Positions 29,136 through 38,800 of a DNA stretch of 64,000 nucleotides are shown here, piece after piece (the stretch's first letter is position 1; each line of letters opens with the position of its first letter). The translations under genes and the position numbers were made by a program. Origin of the DNA: Porphyridium purpureum (taxonomy: Eukaryota > Rhodophyta > Bangiophyceae > Porphyridiales > Porphyridiaceae); assembly GCA_008690995.1 (NCBI GenBank), contig VRMN01000009.1:186001-250000 (forward strand). Reading direction: 5' to 3'. Below the pieces are notes generated by a model that was given only the letters and a program-made list of their open reading frames with translations, did not search any database and was not told the DNA's origin.

Positions 29136-32100
29136 TCATGCAAGATGAAACTGGACACTGGCCCGTCCGGCCAGGGTCGCCGCCGCGACAGGAGATTCAG
29201 GTCTCGTAGCAGGAGCGGCAGACTCTGGCTCGTGTACATCATTTGGATCCTTCGACAAGACGTGGTCATCAGCTCTGAACGCGGGCTCAATACTTTCGGC
29301 AGGCATGGACGGCTGCCGTTCCGATACATTCACAGCATCAGGTATCGCTTGCTCAGGAGTCGGAAAGCCCGCAGCAGCTGCAGAATTTGAAGGATACGCT
29401 ACGTCCGGGATCTCATAGGACCCATTCTGATGATGTAATTCGACGCCATCAACGTCGCCTTCCGAAGCAACGACAGGGGATTTCTGACACGAAACAGGGG
29501 TGGCTTCCGGCACGAAAGCCGGTTCCAATCTATGATTCACTTCATCCGCATCCTTCTCGTACTCCTGTACCTTGTGTGGTTCGTCCTGCAGCACATCCTC
29601 CTCATCCATCCTCTCCACACGAGCCTCCGGATCAGCCTGTGCTGGACTGGTCGCCGTGCGAGACCCCACATTCTCCGTCCGGCCCACCATCTGAACATGG
29701 TCCTTCAGGTCCGAGTCCTCCGCGTAAAAGCTAGCCAAGTCCGGCATCTGATCGATGTACCTCAGCACAATCACACCGTCAAACTTGCTCAAGCTCGTAT
29801 CGGGCATTGGATTAGTGTAGATGTATGGCATCGTGTTTCCGGGCTCGAGTCCCTCAAACACTGGCACAAGTCCGCTCCGCACCAGAGCGATAGGAATCAC
29901 CCCAACGTCAATCAAGGCATCAAATAACTCCCTAAAGGATTTGCCGTCGAATCCTTCTGGAACAGTCAAAGATTGGAGCGGAGATGCCAGTTCATCATCA
30001 TAAACGCCTGCCAAACGCATCACGTACTCTGAAATACCAGGAATGTGGAACTCGCGGCACAAGAGAGACGCCAGAATCCCACTTGAGACTAGTTCTCCAC
30101 CTGCATAATTACGGTGAGCAATCATCGGATCAATTTCTCGGATGAACAAGTTCTTTCCCTTCAGCGCAGCAAAGTCATCCTTAACATTCTCCACTACTCC
30201 CATCACGTCCTCAAGAGGAACAACACCAGCCATTTGAAAGGCCTTCCCAGACATTACATGTCGTGGAGTGGGGTCCTCGACATTGCCGAATTCTGATTTC
30301 GAAAATGGCTCACGTGGAACGTCATTGGCTTTGTGCTGCTCCATATCTCCTTCGCCATCGCTTGCATAGTCCAGACCACGAGCGGTGTGGCCAAGCCGCA
30401 CGCCCATGCGCCGCGGATACGCCTGCGCAACTGAAATCAATTCCCGACTCTCCCCCAGGTTTGTACAAAAGAACACGTTTGCATTCGGCCTCAGCAAAAT
30501 CGACCCGTTGTAGATTGTGCACGATCGAAAAGTGCGCTTCAGTGTTTGTCTCACGCAAAATGCGTCTGATCCGTTAGGGAAGTAGTGCGTGCCCAGCCCG
30601 ATGGCGAGGAATGCTGACGCTGATTCAACGCCGGTGCTGTACAAATCTTCCAGATTATCTGCTGATCCCTCTAGAACTTTGACGTTCGGTGAAAGTGCAG
30701 AGAGCAAGCGTGCACGCGTTCTGGATAAGCCCGGAATGAGAACAACAATGGTGTCCTCTGCCCCACGTTCATGGACAAGATTCCTCAGCAAAAGAGAAAT
30801 CAATCTGTAAATGAGAAACGTTTCGGATTGCGACTCAGCGACAATAACGATGTGACCTTTTAACCCCGTCTTGTCAAAGATCGTACTCGCAATGCTCACT
30901 GATTCTCTGGCTGCAGCCGTTGCGTCATCGCCTTTTGAAGCGTGCAGCAGATCTACGAATTTGAGGCTTTTCTGGAAATGCTTCCGCGGGCTAGAACGAT
31001 AAGCTGGAAAACTTGACACTGTAGACATCGACGCCGCGGCGGCGGCGTCGACTGCGGCGTTCACACTCTGGCCGAGTTCTTGTACGAATGCCTCCGTGCG
31101 CGAATCCAACAGCTTCGCATGATCCGGGTGAGCAATAATCAAAAGAAAATCCCCACCTTTGACCAACGATCCCATTCTAAGCATCTCCATGCGGGTGTCA
31201 TCCACGGACGCGTCTTCTGCATGTGATTCGGCTACCTCGTCATGCGATGCACGCGCACCGCTTCTAAACCTGGCCAATACGATTACCATGAGCTTCTTGA
31301 AAGCAGATTTGAGAAGTCTCTCGTACGCGACTGGTGTACTGACGACTTCTGGTACTCGCCACAAGTGAAAACTGCTCTCAGCTCCGCGCAGGTACTCACG
31401 ACGCCACGCTGCACGTAAAAGTGCCGGATCCACGAAAGCAAATCCGTCTTCAAGAGATGGCATGGGCGCATACACTGAGTTCACCAAGCCCGCAATGACT
31501 GTGTAGCACCCCGGAACGCGCACATTCTGCGATAGAAGCCCAGTCATCAAATACTGGCTCCCAACAAGTTCCCCACAACCTCCAAGACGGCCGCTGCTTT
31601 CCGGCATGGGTCTCATCGCTCGAAAGCACTCCATCAACCTCTTAGGAACAATCTTCTCCAATGAAAATCCTTGATCCGCTGTCGCCTTTGCACGATCCAT
31701 TTCCTGGTTTCCGGGGATGCCGGCAGACTTGAAGAGGGAGTCTTCCAAGAACTGCGCAACCTCGTCACGGAGAAACATTGCGAAGATGGGTACCCAAGGC
31801 GCAACGCTGCGCACACCGGAGATTACATTGGCATGAAAAATATCCGCTTGAATAGGATCAGGATGATCCGGATGCGAGAAGACAAAGACCGCTGCTGCGG
31901 CCTTGAGCTTAGCGCGTCTGTAGTCGTCCCGATTAGTCGGGTTGCCCTTCACGAACTGCACGCGTCCGTCATACCAGGCATTCTGCAGGATGCGGGCGTA
32001 GTCGCTGCGCTCCATAGAAAGGCTCTCGGCAAGGAGCACGACGCGTGCAGACTCCAAAGCGTAGTCCGAGTAAAATGTTTTCAAAAACATCGCCAGGTCG

Positions 32101-33170
32101 TCTGCTCGGATTGTGCCCGTCACAATCACGTGCTTATTTGCCAGATTCTCTTTGAAAGGCTTTTCCCCGAAACTCGCAGAAGCCCCCAGGACGGGGATGA
32201 GCGATGCAAGCTTGTTTCCCATGTAGTACAGAAACGTGGTAATCATGAGCATGACCACCAGACGTCCTAGATAAGTGCCTGGTGACATGTCACCATACCC
32301 CACCGTTGCAATAGTGACGACAGAAAAATAATAACTCGTCACGTAATTCCAAGGAATCCCAACGTTCGGATCGGTGACAAGGGGCGCAGAGCCAGTTTGC
32401 TCGAAGAGACGTTCCAATAATACCATACTGCACGCCAAAATCAGGACCAAGGCAAAGATATCAACAAAGAAAAGAATCAGGTACTTGTGCAAGTCTGGCG
32501 TAGATTGCAAGTTTCTGGATCGCGTTGCCTTCTTTCCGAAGAGAATGCGCTTGATGTCCTGCTTCATGAAATGAATCCTGATGTAATTCAAATTGCCATA
32601 GCTGACAAGCCCCACACCTGACGCAAAGATACTGGGCATGGTCAGCGCATCCACGAGGTCATTGGTGCTCAGCAGCATATCAAGCGTTGACTGGTTTGCA
32701 AAATCTCGGTCAAGAAATGACCGCAAAATGAAGTTCAAGGACAAAAGCACGCCTGCTACAATATTCAGAACACCCATCGCCAGCGACATGGATCGCTGCT
32801 CTATACCAATGAAGAAAATGGTGATCACAATAAAGTTGCATATCGTACTTATAATCGACAGGAATACCCGCGAAAAGAGTAGTACGTACTTGAAATTGTC
32901 TTGCACGCCGACCAGTATTCGGGAATTGTGGGAGCCATGCAATTTATCGGTCCACCTCTTCTTCCATTGCGAGTATCGTGATCGCGGATGAATTGAGACG
33001 CGCATGTGGGCGTTTTCGTAACTCGAATCTTCCTGCTTGACAATTTGCGACGAAAGGAATCTCATGAAGCGCAAAAACAAAGCGCGGAAAATGTGCAGCC
33101 CGAATCCCATAATTAGCAAAACCCATGTCTCCCTCCAACTGATTGGGCGGTCAAACACCCACGCCGCCAT
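29136..33170 (-). CDS. Slo-type K+ channel with RCK gating domains
   Basis: A 1344-residue potassium channel. Six hydrophobic segments lie within the first 330 residues; the pore helix and filter, VVTIATVGYGDMSPGTYLGR (about 284-303), carry the TVGYGD potassium signature. Next comes a first RCK/Rossmann domain, HVIVTGTIRADDLAMFLKTF through RVQFVKGNPTNRDDYRRAKL and AAVFVFSHPDHPDP, arranged like RCK1 of BK channels. A second RCK-like segment starts near GHIVIVAESQSETFLIYRLI. Large C-terminal regulatory parts follow, and the last about 200 residues are acidic and disordered. The S4-like helix has few regular basic residues, so voltage sensing is uncertain. Ligand (Ca2+, pH, nucleotide) is unknown. 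ATG 33168-33170 (MAAWVFDRPISW) is the first in-frame ATG. It runs head-to-tail 172 bp before the S1 gene. Confidence 0.9.
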   Translation of the reverse strand: MAAWVFDRPISWRETWVLLIMGFGLHIFRALFLRFMRFLSSQIVKQEDSSYENAHMRVSIHPRSRYSQWKKRWTDKLHGSHNSRILVGVQDNFKYVLLFSRVFLSIISTICNFIVITIFFIGIEQRSMSLAMGVLNIVAGVLLSLNFILRSFLDRDFANQSTLDMLLSTNDLVDALTMPSIFASGVGLVSYGNLNYIRIHFMKQDIKRILFGKKATRSRNLQSTPDLHKYLILFFVDIFALVLILACSMVLLERLFEQTGSAPLVTDPNVGIPWNYVTSYYFSVVTIATVGYGDMSPGTYLGRLVVMLMITTFLYYMGNKLASLIPVLGASASFGEKPFKENLANKHVIVTGTIRADDLAMFLKTFYSDYALESARVVLLAESLSMERSDYARILQNAWYDGRVQFVKGNPTNRDDYRRAKLKAAAAVFVFSHPDHPDPIQADIFHANVISGVRSVAPWVPIFAMFLRDEVAQFLEDSLFKSAGIPGNQEMDRAKATADQGFSLEKIVPKRLMECFRAMRPMPESSGRLGGCGELVGSQYLMTGLLSQNVRVPGCYTVIAGLVNSVYAPMPSLEDGFAFVDPALLRAAWRREYLRGAESSFHLWRVPEVVSTPVAYERLLKSAFKKLMVIVLARFRSGARASHDEVAESHAEDASVDDTRMEMLRMGSLVKGGDFLLIIAHPDHAKLLDSRTEAFVQELGQSVNAAVDAAAAASMSTVSSFPAYRSSPRKHFQKSLKFVDLLHASKGDDATAAARESVSIASTIFDKTGLKGHIVIVAESQSETFLIYRLISLLLRNLVHERGAEDTIVVLIPGLSRTRARLLSALSPNVKVLEGSADNLEDLYSTGVESASAFLAIGLGTHYFPNGSDAFCVRQTLKRTFRSCTIYNGSILLRPNANVFFCTNLGESRELISVAQAYPRRMGVRLGHTARGLDYASDGEGDMEQHKANDVPREPFSKSEFGNVEDPTPRHVMSGKAFQMAGVVPLEDVMGVVENVKDDFAALKGKNLFIREIDPMIAHRNYAGGELVSSGILASLLCREFHIPGISEYVMRLAGVYDDELASPLQSLTVPEGFDGKSFRELFDALIDVGVIPIALVRSGLVPVFEGLEPGNTMPYIYTNPMPDTSLSKFDGVIVLRYIDQMPDLASFYAEDSDLKDHVQMVGRTENVGSRTATSPAQADPEARVERMDEEDVLQDEPHKVQEYEKDADEVNHRLEPAFVPEATPVSCQKSPVVASEGDVDGVELHHQNGSYEIPDVAYPSNSAAAAGFPTPEQAIPDAVNVSERQPSMPAESIEPAFRADDHVLSKDPNDVHEPESAAPATRPESPVAAATLAGRASVQFHLA

Positions 33171-33604
33171 GACTCGACCGTCTGGTCGCCCGAACGAATC
33201 GCCTTGAAAACCTAGCAAGCCCTAGTGCGACAAATCTGGCAGACAAAGCGTCACGCGTCTTCTGTTGGCGTCCAGCGCACAAAGACGCTAGCGTTGGCGC
33301 TGGCGCCACCTGGAGAAAACAGAGGCCGGAGCCGTCTCCCGATATATACCCTGCCCAGTATCGCCTAGGCCGAACGAATGAAGCGTCGCGCGGCGCCGCT
33401 GCGTAACCAACGTCACAGCCAGCCGGACAGCCGCTGCACGCGTTCAGCGCAGCGCGAGCATGCAAGCTGGAGAACAGTACCTCCGCACTGTACCAACACG
33501 CTGTACTCCGGACTCATCGCATGTACAGCTCCGGCGTGCGTCGCCTGCGTGCAGCTGGGGAGCATGCAGCGGGTGTGGACGATGCCGGCGGCGGCGGCGC
33601 GACC
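33171..33604. promoter_or_regulatory. divergent promoter with GTAC cluster
   Basis: The region between the K+ channel start and the chosen start of the RING-ankyrin gene. A TATATA stretch lies at 33343-33348, about 175 bp from the channel ATG. GTAC cores occur at 33477, 33490, 33503 and 33523, that is at 13, 13 and 20 bp steps, with GCACTGTAC at 33485-33493. The last core overlaps an in-frame ATG at 33521, which argues that this ATG is not the true start. Confidence 0.45.
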
Positions 33605-35320
33605 ATGGCGCCCGGGAAGAGAAAGACCGGTGGTGTGAGGCGGCAGCTCATGCGGCGCCAGGCCGCGTACGCGGTCAGGAGCGAGCAGTCTGCCGAGCGC
33701 GAGCAGATGTCAGCTGGCGTGGCACAGGAAATGTTCGAGCACATCGAGGCAAGCAGAAACGCGCTTTTCGGGCTGGTTCGGCTTTCGCGGCTTGATGTAA
33801 ATCAGGTGTGCCAGTACAAGTCCGCCTCTAAACCGTGTACTTCTCTTGCGGAATGCAATGAGAACTTCAGAGAAAAGACCTTGTTGCAGTTCGCTGCCGA
33901 ACTGAAGAGGTATAGAATCATGTATGCGCTCATCCGCAGTGGGGCAGATCCCTCGGTCTGCCCAGAAATTCCGCAGGGCCTAGACAATGTGCGTGAGTAC
34001 GTACAGTCCTTGCACTCTGCTGTCGCCGTCTGGATCACTTTGGTGGTCTGCAACGGAAGCACTGCCGCTATACATTCTGAACGCGACGCGCGGTGTCAGA
34101 TATGCTCTTGCTCAATTTTACCCATACAGTTAATTCCGTGCCTGCATGTCGTCTGTTCAGCATGCTTTTGGAAGCATGCCGTTACTCGGTCAGTTTTTGA
34201 GCACGTTACTTGCCCAATCCCGGCATGCGGCTCGAATCTCCGTCTAGACGGTGAAGACCGCGAAGAAAATGAACAGGTAAGCTTAAACGCAAGCTCCGAA
34301 GAATCGACTGCTCAACAATCCAAGCAAAAATGGCTTAGCCTGCCGCCAGAATTACCGGCCAAGTCCCCCAAGAACAAGTCATGGATTCGACCAATGTCGC
34401 CGGCCGCTCGAGCACGCTGGCTTCCGTTTTCGAGCAGCGCACTTTGTCGCTCTGGGCGCAACCAGCTTCTTTGGCTTGCTGCAGAACAGGGCAATAGGCT
34501 ACTATTGGTCTCTCTCATCGAAGCAGGCGTGGATATTGACGCGGTGAACGACGCAGGACAAACTGCGCTCTTTATCGCATCATGGCGAGGACGTGTCGAA
34601 TGTGTCAAAGTTTTGCTCGACAGCGGTGCTGACGCGTCCATCGCTGACCCTGTTGGTATTTTGCCAATTGACTTTGAGTCTTCAGATTGGTCTGGGAGGA
34701 ACTGGCTGATGAACGCGGGAACACCAGAGGAAGATCTGACGCAAAAGCAGTTTATGGAGTGGCTCGTAGACCCGTCTATCAATCACGCAAGCGCAGGAAG
34801 TTTCGTGTTAGACGGCTTTGTGCCTGAATCCGTTTTGACAAAAATCGACCTTATCCTCTCTCGTCTTCCGGTCGTGGCTCCTTGTAAGAGCGAATCTCTA
34901 CACAACGAGCGAGCATTCTACTGCGACGCCTCGGGTTTTGTCTCTGCTGCGCTTGTTCGTGCGATCCGCCAAGCTGCCGCCTTTCTAGGCATGGAACTTC
35001 CAGTCACCGGTGTGTTCGCGCAGATGCGGTTTCTCATCTACGAGCACGCCGGCGGCGGCTTGCCTGCGCATAACGATCTAGCCAAAACAGATCCGGTCAC
35101 AAAGCAGCGGTCTGGGTTTACCTTTGTTCTGTACCTGAGTGACATCTCCAAAGGTGGCGAAACCGTATTATTGAGTTCCGTCAGCTCTAGCCCTGAAGTC
35201 ATGGCAATGATTAAGCCGAAGCGTGGCCGACTCTTGTGCTTCCCACACGCCAGTCCTCACGAAGCACGACCTGTCATTGACACACCCAAAATACTGCTGC
35301 GTGGTGAAATGTTTGCGTAG
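33605..35320 (+). CDS. RING-like, ankyrin and 2OG-Fe(II) oxygenase fusion protein
   Basis: A 571-residue protein of three parts. Residues about 163-210 hold a RING-like Cys/His set (CQICSCS, CLHVVCSACFW, CPIPACG), typical of E3 ubiquitin ligases. Residues about 290-375 hold ankyrin repeats (NQLLWLAAEQGNRLLLVSLI, GQTALFIASWRGRVECVKVL). The C-terminus is a prolyl-4-hydroxylase-like double-stranded beta-helix with iron ligands His489 and Asp491 (in AHNDLA), His552 (in SPHEARPV) and Arg567 for 2-oxoglutarate. All catalytic residues appear present. The combination suggests an enzyme that recognises a partner through ankyrin repeats, hydroxylates it and may ubiquitinate it; this is inference. ATG 33605 in ACCATGG context is preferred over in-frame ATG 33521, which sits in a promoter-motif cluster and would add 28 Gly/Ala-rich residues. 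Confidence 0.85.
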   Translation: MAPGKRKTGGVRRQLMRRQAAYAVRSEQSAEREQMSAGVAQEMFEHIEASRNALFGLVRLSRLDVNQVCQYKSASKPCTSLAECNENFREKTLLQFAAELKRYRIMYALIRSGADPSVCPEIPQGLDNVREYVQSLHSAVAVWITLVVCNGSTAAIHSERDARCQICSCSILPIQLIPCLHVVCSACFWKHAVTRSVFEHVTCPIPACGSNLRLDGEDREENEQVSLNASSEESTAQQSKQKWLSLPPELPAKSPKNKSWIRPMSPAARARWLPFSSSALCRSGRNQLLWLAAEQGNRLLLVSLIEAGVDIDAVNDAGQTALFIASWRGRVECVKVLLDSGADASIADPVGILPIDFESSDWSGRNWLMNAGTPEEDLTQKQFMEWLVDPSINHASAGSFVLDGFVPESVLTKIDLILSRLPVVAPCKSESLHNERAFYCDASGFVSAALVRAIRQAAAFLGMELPVTGVFAQMRFLIYEHAGGGLPAHNDLAKTDPVTKQRSGFTFVLYLSDISKGGETVLLSSVSSSPEVMAMIKPKRGRLLCFPHASPHEARPVIDTPKILLRGEMFA

Positions 35321-35806
35321 GGCGTCACATTTCGCAGAATTCGGACGAGTGGACTAGTGCATAAGTTTACATCACTTCCGAATAAGATGGCGAAGAAAAG
35401 CCAATCTGCGGTCGCCGCGAGAATGGCATTGCGATCTGTTGCGTCCTATTTATCATCCTCGGTGGTTATTTCTAATCTTCGTTTCGCTGGTCGTCTGGAT
35501 ATTGTGGTGCTTGGGTTCTTGGTTTTGACAAGCTTGCGAGTTTTGTAAGAACCACCAGTGATCTCGTGTGCCATATTGTTCTCGCCGCGATGGCTGGCAA
35601 TGTTTGATGCCCATTGAACTTGCGTGATTATGCATATCATCCTCGGTGGTCTCCTTTTCAGATCTTTCGCTGACAGGCGACGCTATATGTGGTGGCTTGG
35701 GTTCTTGGTTCCGCCAGTGACAAGCTGCGAGTTTTGGTATCGTCCACCAGTGATCTCGTGTGCCATATTGTTCGTTTCTATGGCTAATGTTTGCATGCCC
35801 ATTGAA
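35321..35806. other. convergent spacer made of duplicated condensin tail
   Basis: The gap between the oxygenase fusion and condensin D3 stops. It is largely two tandem, diverged copies (35451-35634 and 35635-35819) of a roughly 185 bp unit related to the 3' end of the condensin gene. A 53-codon frame at 35387 is probably not a gene. No RNA gene seen. Confidence 0.7.
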
Positions 35807-35870
35807 CTATGATTGTGCATTTTCTGGCTTCATATTCTCCTTTTCAGATTCTTGGTCCACCACGACAGGC
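35451..35870 (-). repeat. roughly 185-bp tandem repeat at the 3' end of condensin D3
   Basis: Copy A 35451-35634 and copy B 35635-35819 share long near-identical blocks, such as GTGATCTCGTGTGCCATATT, TGCTTGGGTTCTTGG and TGCCCATTGAACT. Copy B begins with CTCCTTTTCAGAT...GACAGGCGACGCTAT, which recurs as partial copy C at about 35834-35875 inside the last codons of condensin D3. On the minus strand copy B would encode IASPVSERSEKE, against IASPVVVDQESEKE in the gene. Confidence 0.85.
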
Positions 35871-38800
35871 GACGCTATCTTGATCTGGCGGACCTTTTCG
35901 ACATTCCGCCAGTCGCCTTCTATACCTGCTGGTGTGTTATCGGTATCGTCATTGTCTTGTCTTGCGAAAGATGCGATGCGCAGCTCGCGCTGGCGCCGCC
36001 GCGTGTCTCTGTCCGCAAGAGACGCAGAACGATCCGGCGTTGCCCGGCTCATCTCGAACGCGATTTCGTGGCGCAACGTCTCATCTTGAGCAACCGCAGA
36101 TAAGGAGAGCCACTCTGGGCCATACTCCTTGCAAAGCGTCAGTAGACACTCCAACGCGGTGCCTTGTATGGGAGACTTCATTTGCACTAGCGTGCGGTAG
36201 ACGTTGATAAGTGTCGGAATCTGCACCTGCCCCAGATCCGTTTGCGATACCAACAGTAAGAGCTTCCCAGAAATACCTCGCAGTGCTAGTGGTTTCCCTG
36301 CTTGGCATTCACTTACTCCCGCATCCAGTAGCGCGCCGTCTTCTTGACTTGAGCATTCCATCGCAGCAGTTGATGCAGTTGAAGAATTCAGGTTTGCGGC
36401 TTTCCGGAACAACGAACGTAGAAGCGGCCACTGCAAAATAGTGAGCAGATCGGAAAGCGCATGTTGCAGACCTGATAAATCACCTTGACGCAAGTAAGCT
36501 CTCGACCCGTCCCCGGAAGTCGTGCCGATGTTGCTGCCCAAAACGTCGTCCAGTTGCGAAAAGACATCCATGCAAACACGCGATGGCAATTTGATCATCT
36601 CAGCATCATCCACGCAGTGCCTCAGGAGTGTATCATAAATGCGAAACCTGAGCTTCTCGTCGCGGAGGGCCATCACTTCGGGACGCCGTCGCTCCGCTTC
36701 TGTCAAAGGGCACTCCTGGTTGAAAGTCGGAAACGCAGAGCACGCATTGAGAAAGAACACAAAGTCGAAGAACTTGAGAGGAATCAGCCGCCGATTCTTC
36801 GCACTTATCACTTTGGTGAGAATAAAGCGCGCCATGTTTCGCAGTTCTTCAGACGAGTCCGCAGTAAGGATCAGAAGGCGAAAGAGCAAGGGACTAGATC
36901 TGGGTTTCAAAAAGTCTTCCTGAAGAAGTGCACCAAAGGACACAAGCGACTGCCGCTTCACAAATAGCGAGGAATCGAGCAGAGAAAGAGCAAGTCGCGA
37001 CATGTAGGGCTCCACTAAAGACGCAAACTTGCGAGACAGGTCGCATAAAACAACAAGCGCGTTGCTTCGGCACGCCGGATTCTTTGAATCGAGTTCTCTT
37101 ACAAAGGCGGGAATACAGCGATTGACGCTGGCGCTCAATCCCTCAACCATTCTGTCCTCCCTCGTGCTGAATACGCTCATGTCACGCCACATTACATTTT
37201 CAGAAAGGCAGCACCGGCCCAAACTCAAAATTGCGTAAGCACGAAGGCGCTCTGTGACCGCATCATTCGAGAGCGCCGTTTGTAGGCAATGCACATTTCT
37301 CGATGTAACGACTTTTTCGCCATTCAAATCGCACGGCGAAACAGTCGCGATTTCGCTGATCACGCACATCGCCACGAGAAGTCTTGTCTTCTCGTTCGCG
37401 CTCAAGACTCGACGATCCTTCGACAGCACCATCGTTAAATGTGCGTCGCATTGTGTCATGGCAGATCGCACGAATGAGACAAATTCGTTACCTTTAGCGC
37501 CATCATTCTCAAGTCCAATACTGTAGCAGTGCGCCAGTGCCTGAATCGCGGGCGCAAGAAGTGTCAGAATGGACTCAATGCGGCTGCACGAAGGCAGCGT
37601 GTCCACGTCCTCATCGCCAAGCTCGTCTTCATTTGCTGGATTCAACATTTTCTGGATCCAAGAGGCAAGGTGGGCTCCCAATTCCAACCCTGAGCCCTGC
37701 TTGAAGCACTTTCGTGGAAGCTTCTGCAACACTTGAAACGCAGAATGACGAACTGAGCCTCCAAAACCGTCAAGTACGCAGCGCTCTCCGCCAAGGCCAT
37801 AGGACAAGATGAGTCCTGCATCAAAGACGTCGGCAATAGCTTCATCTGTGAACAAATGGACCGCGTTTCCGAGCAATGACCACGCACCTTGCATTTCTAG
37901 CAGTCGCTCGTCAGCAGACGCACAGTCCATCTCTGATAGCGCAATTCGCTTCAAACCGTACAACAAATCATCCAAGAGCCTCCGCTTCTCAGCAAGCATC
38001 TCGAATGCTTGTGCCAGAAAGCGTCCCGAATCCGACTCCAAGGAGAAGTCAAGGTTTCCGCTCTGAGAATGACCTGCACTTAGCACCAGACGTAAAACCA
38101 GTGAGCACGCGAAACCGCGCCCGCCCTCTTCATCGTCAGGACTTCCGAGTGGAGTTGCAATTAGTTCCTCAACACTAAAGAGTGCCTTCTCCTGCACAGC
38201 AGCTTCAGTGTCCATTACCCTTGGCAGAACGCCCTTGATCCAGCAAATTAACGCAATCTGATTATCCCACGCAGCTGACCCGCAGTGCTTGGCCTTCGCC
38301 AGCTCACTGAGAGCTTCCACTGCAGCTTTGCGAACGGCAGGAACGGCGTCCGCACATCGCTTACTGAGCGCCAGAAGCAAGGATACAAACCGATCCTTCG
38401 AAGCTGAGCCCGGCGGACGCGGCGTCGGCGACGCGCATGACAATTTTCGGGCACCCCATTCTGCATGCAAAAGCAAGACATGCATCATGGAGACAGCTGC
38501 CTTTCTCACGCCGCTTTTCTCATCCTCGCAAAAGTCGTGGAGGATCTTGCGGACGAGAACCTGTTCTTCGAATGTCATTTGTCGAAGTCTGCGCATGACT
38601 TCCCGACGAACGACGCACGCGTCCTCTCCATTCTGCGTGCCATGCTTCTCAAAAATGCTGGCCAACGACGTGATCGCCTTGGCGCGGATGACCGAAACCT
38701 TGTCCGAGCAGCTTGAAATAAGTATCTCCAGCATGGCGCGCGCAGTCCGCGCAGCGCTGGTCGATACTTCTATGGATTCAAAGAGCGTGTTTGAAGACGC

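Noticed and set aside
29137-29329. S1-protein start upstream at 29329
   Set aside because: It would overlap the end of the K+ channel gene by nearly 200 bp and add residues that are antisense-like; ATG 28963 gives a proper transit leader.
33521-33604. ATG 33521 as start of the RING-ankyrin gene
   Set aside because: It sits inside the GTAC promoter cluster, has a weak context, and adds only Gly/Ala-rich residues; ATG 33605 has ACCATGG context. Not excluded.
35387-35548. 53-codon small gene MAKKSQSAVAARMALRS
   Set aside because: It runs into the condensin-tail repeat copy and its hydrophobic C-terminus is just the antisense of that repeat.
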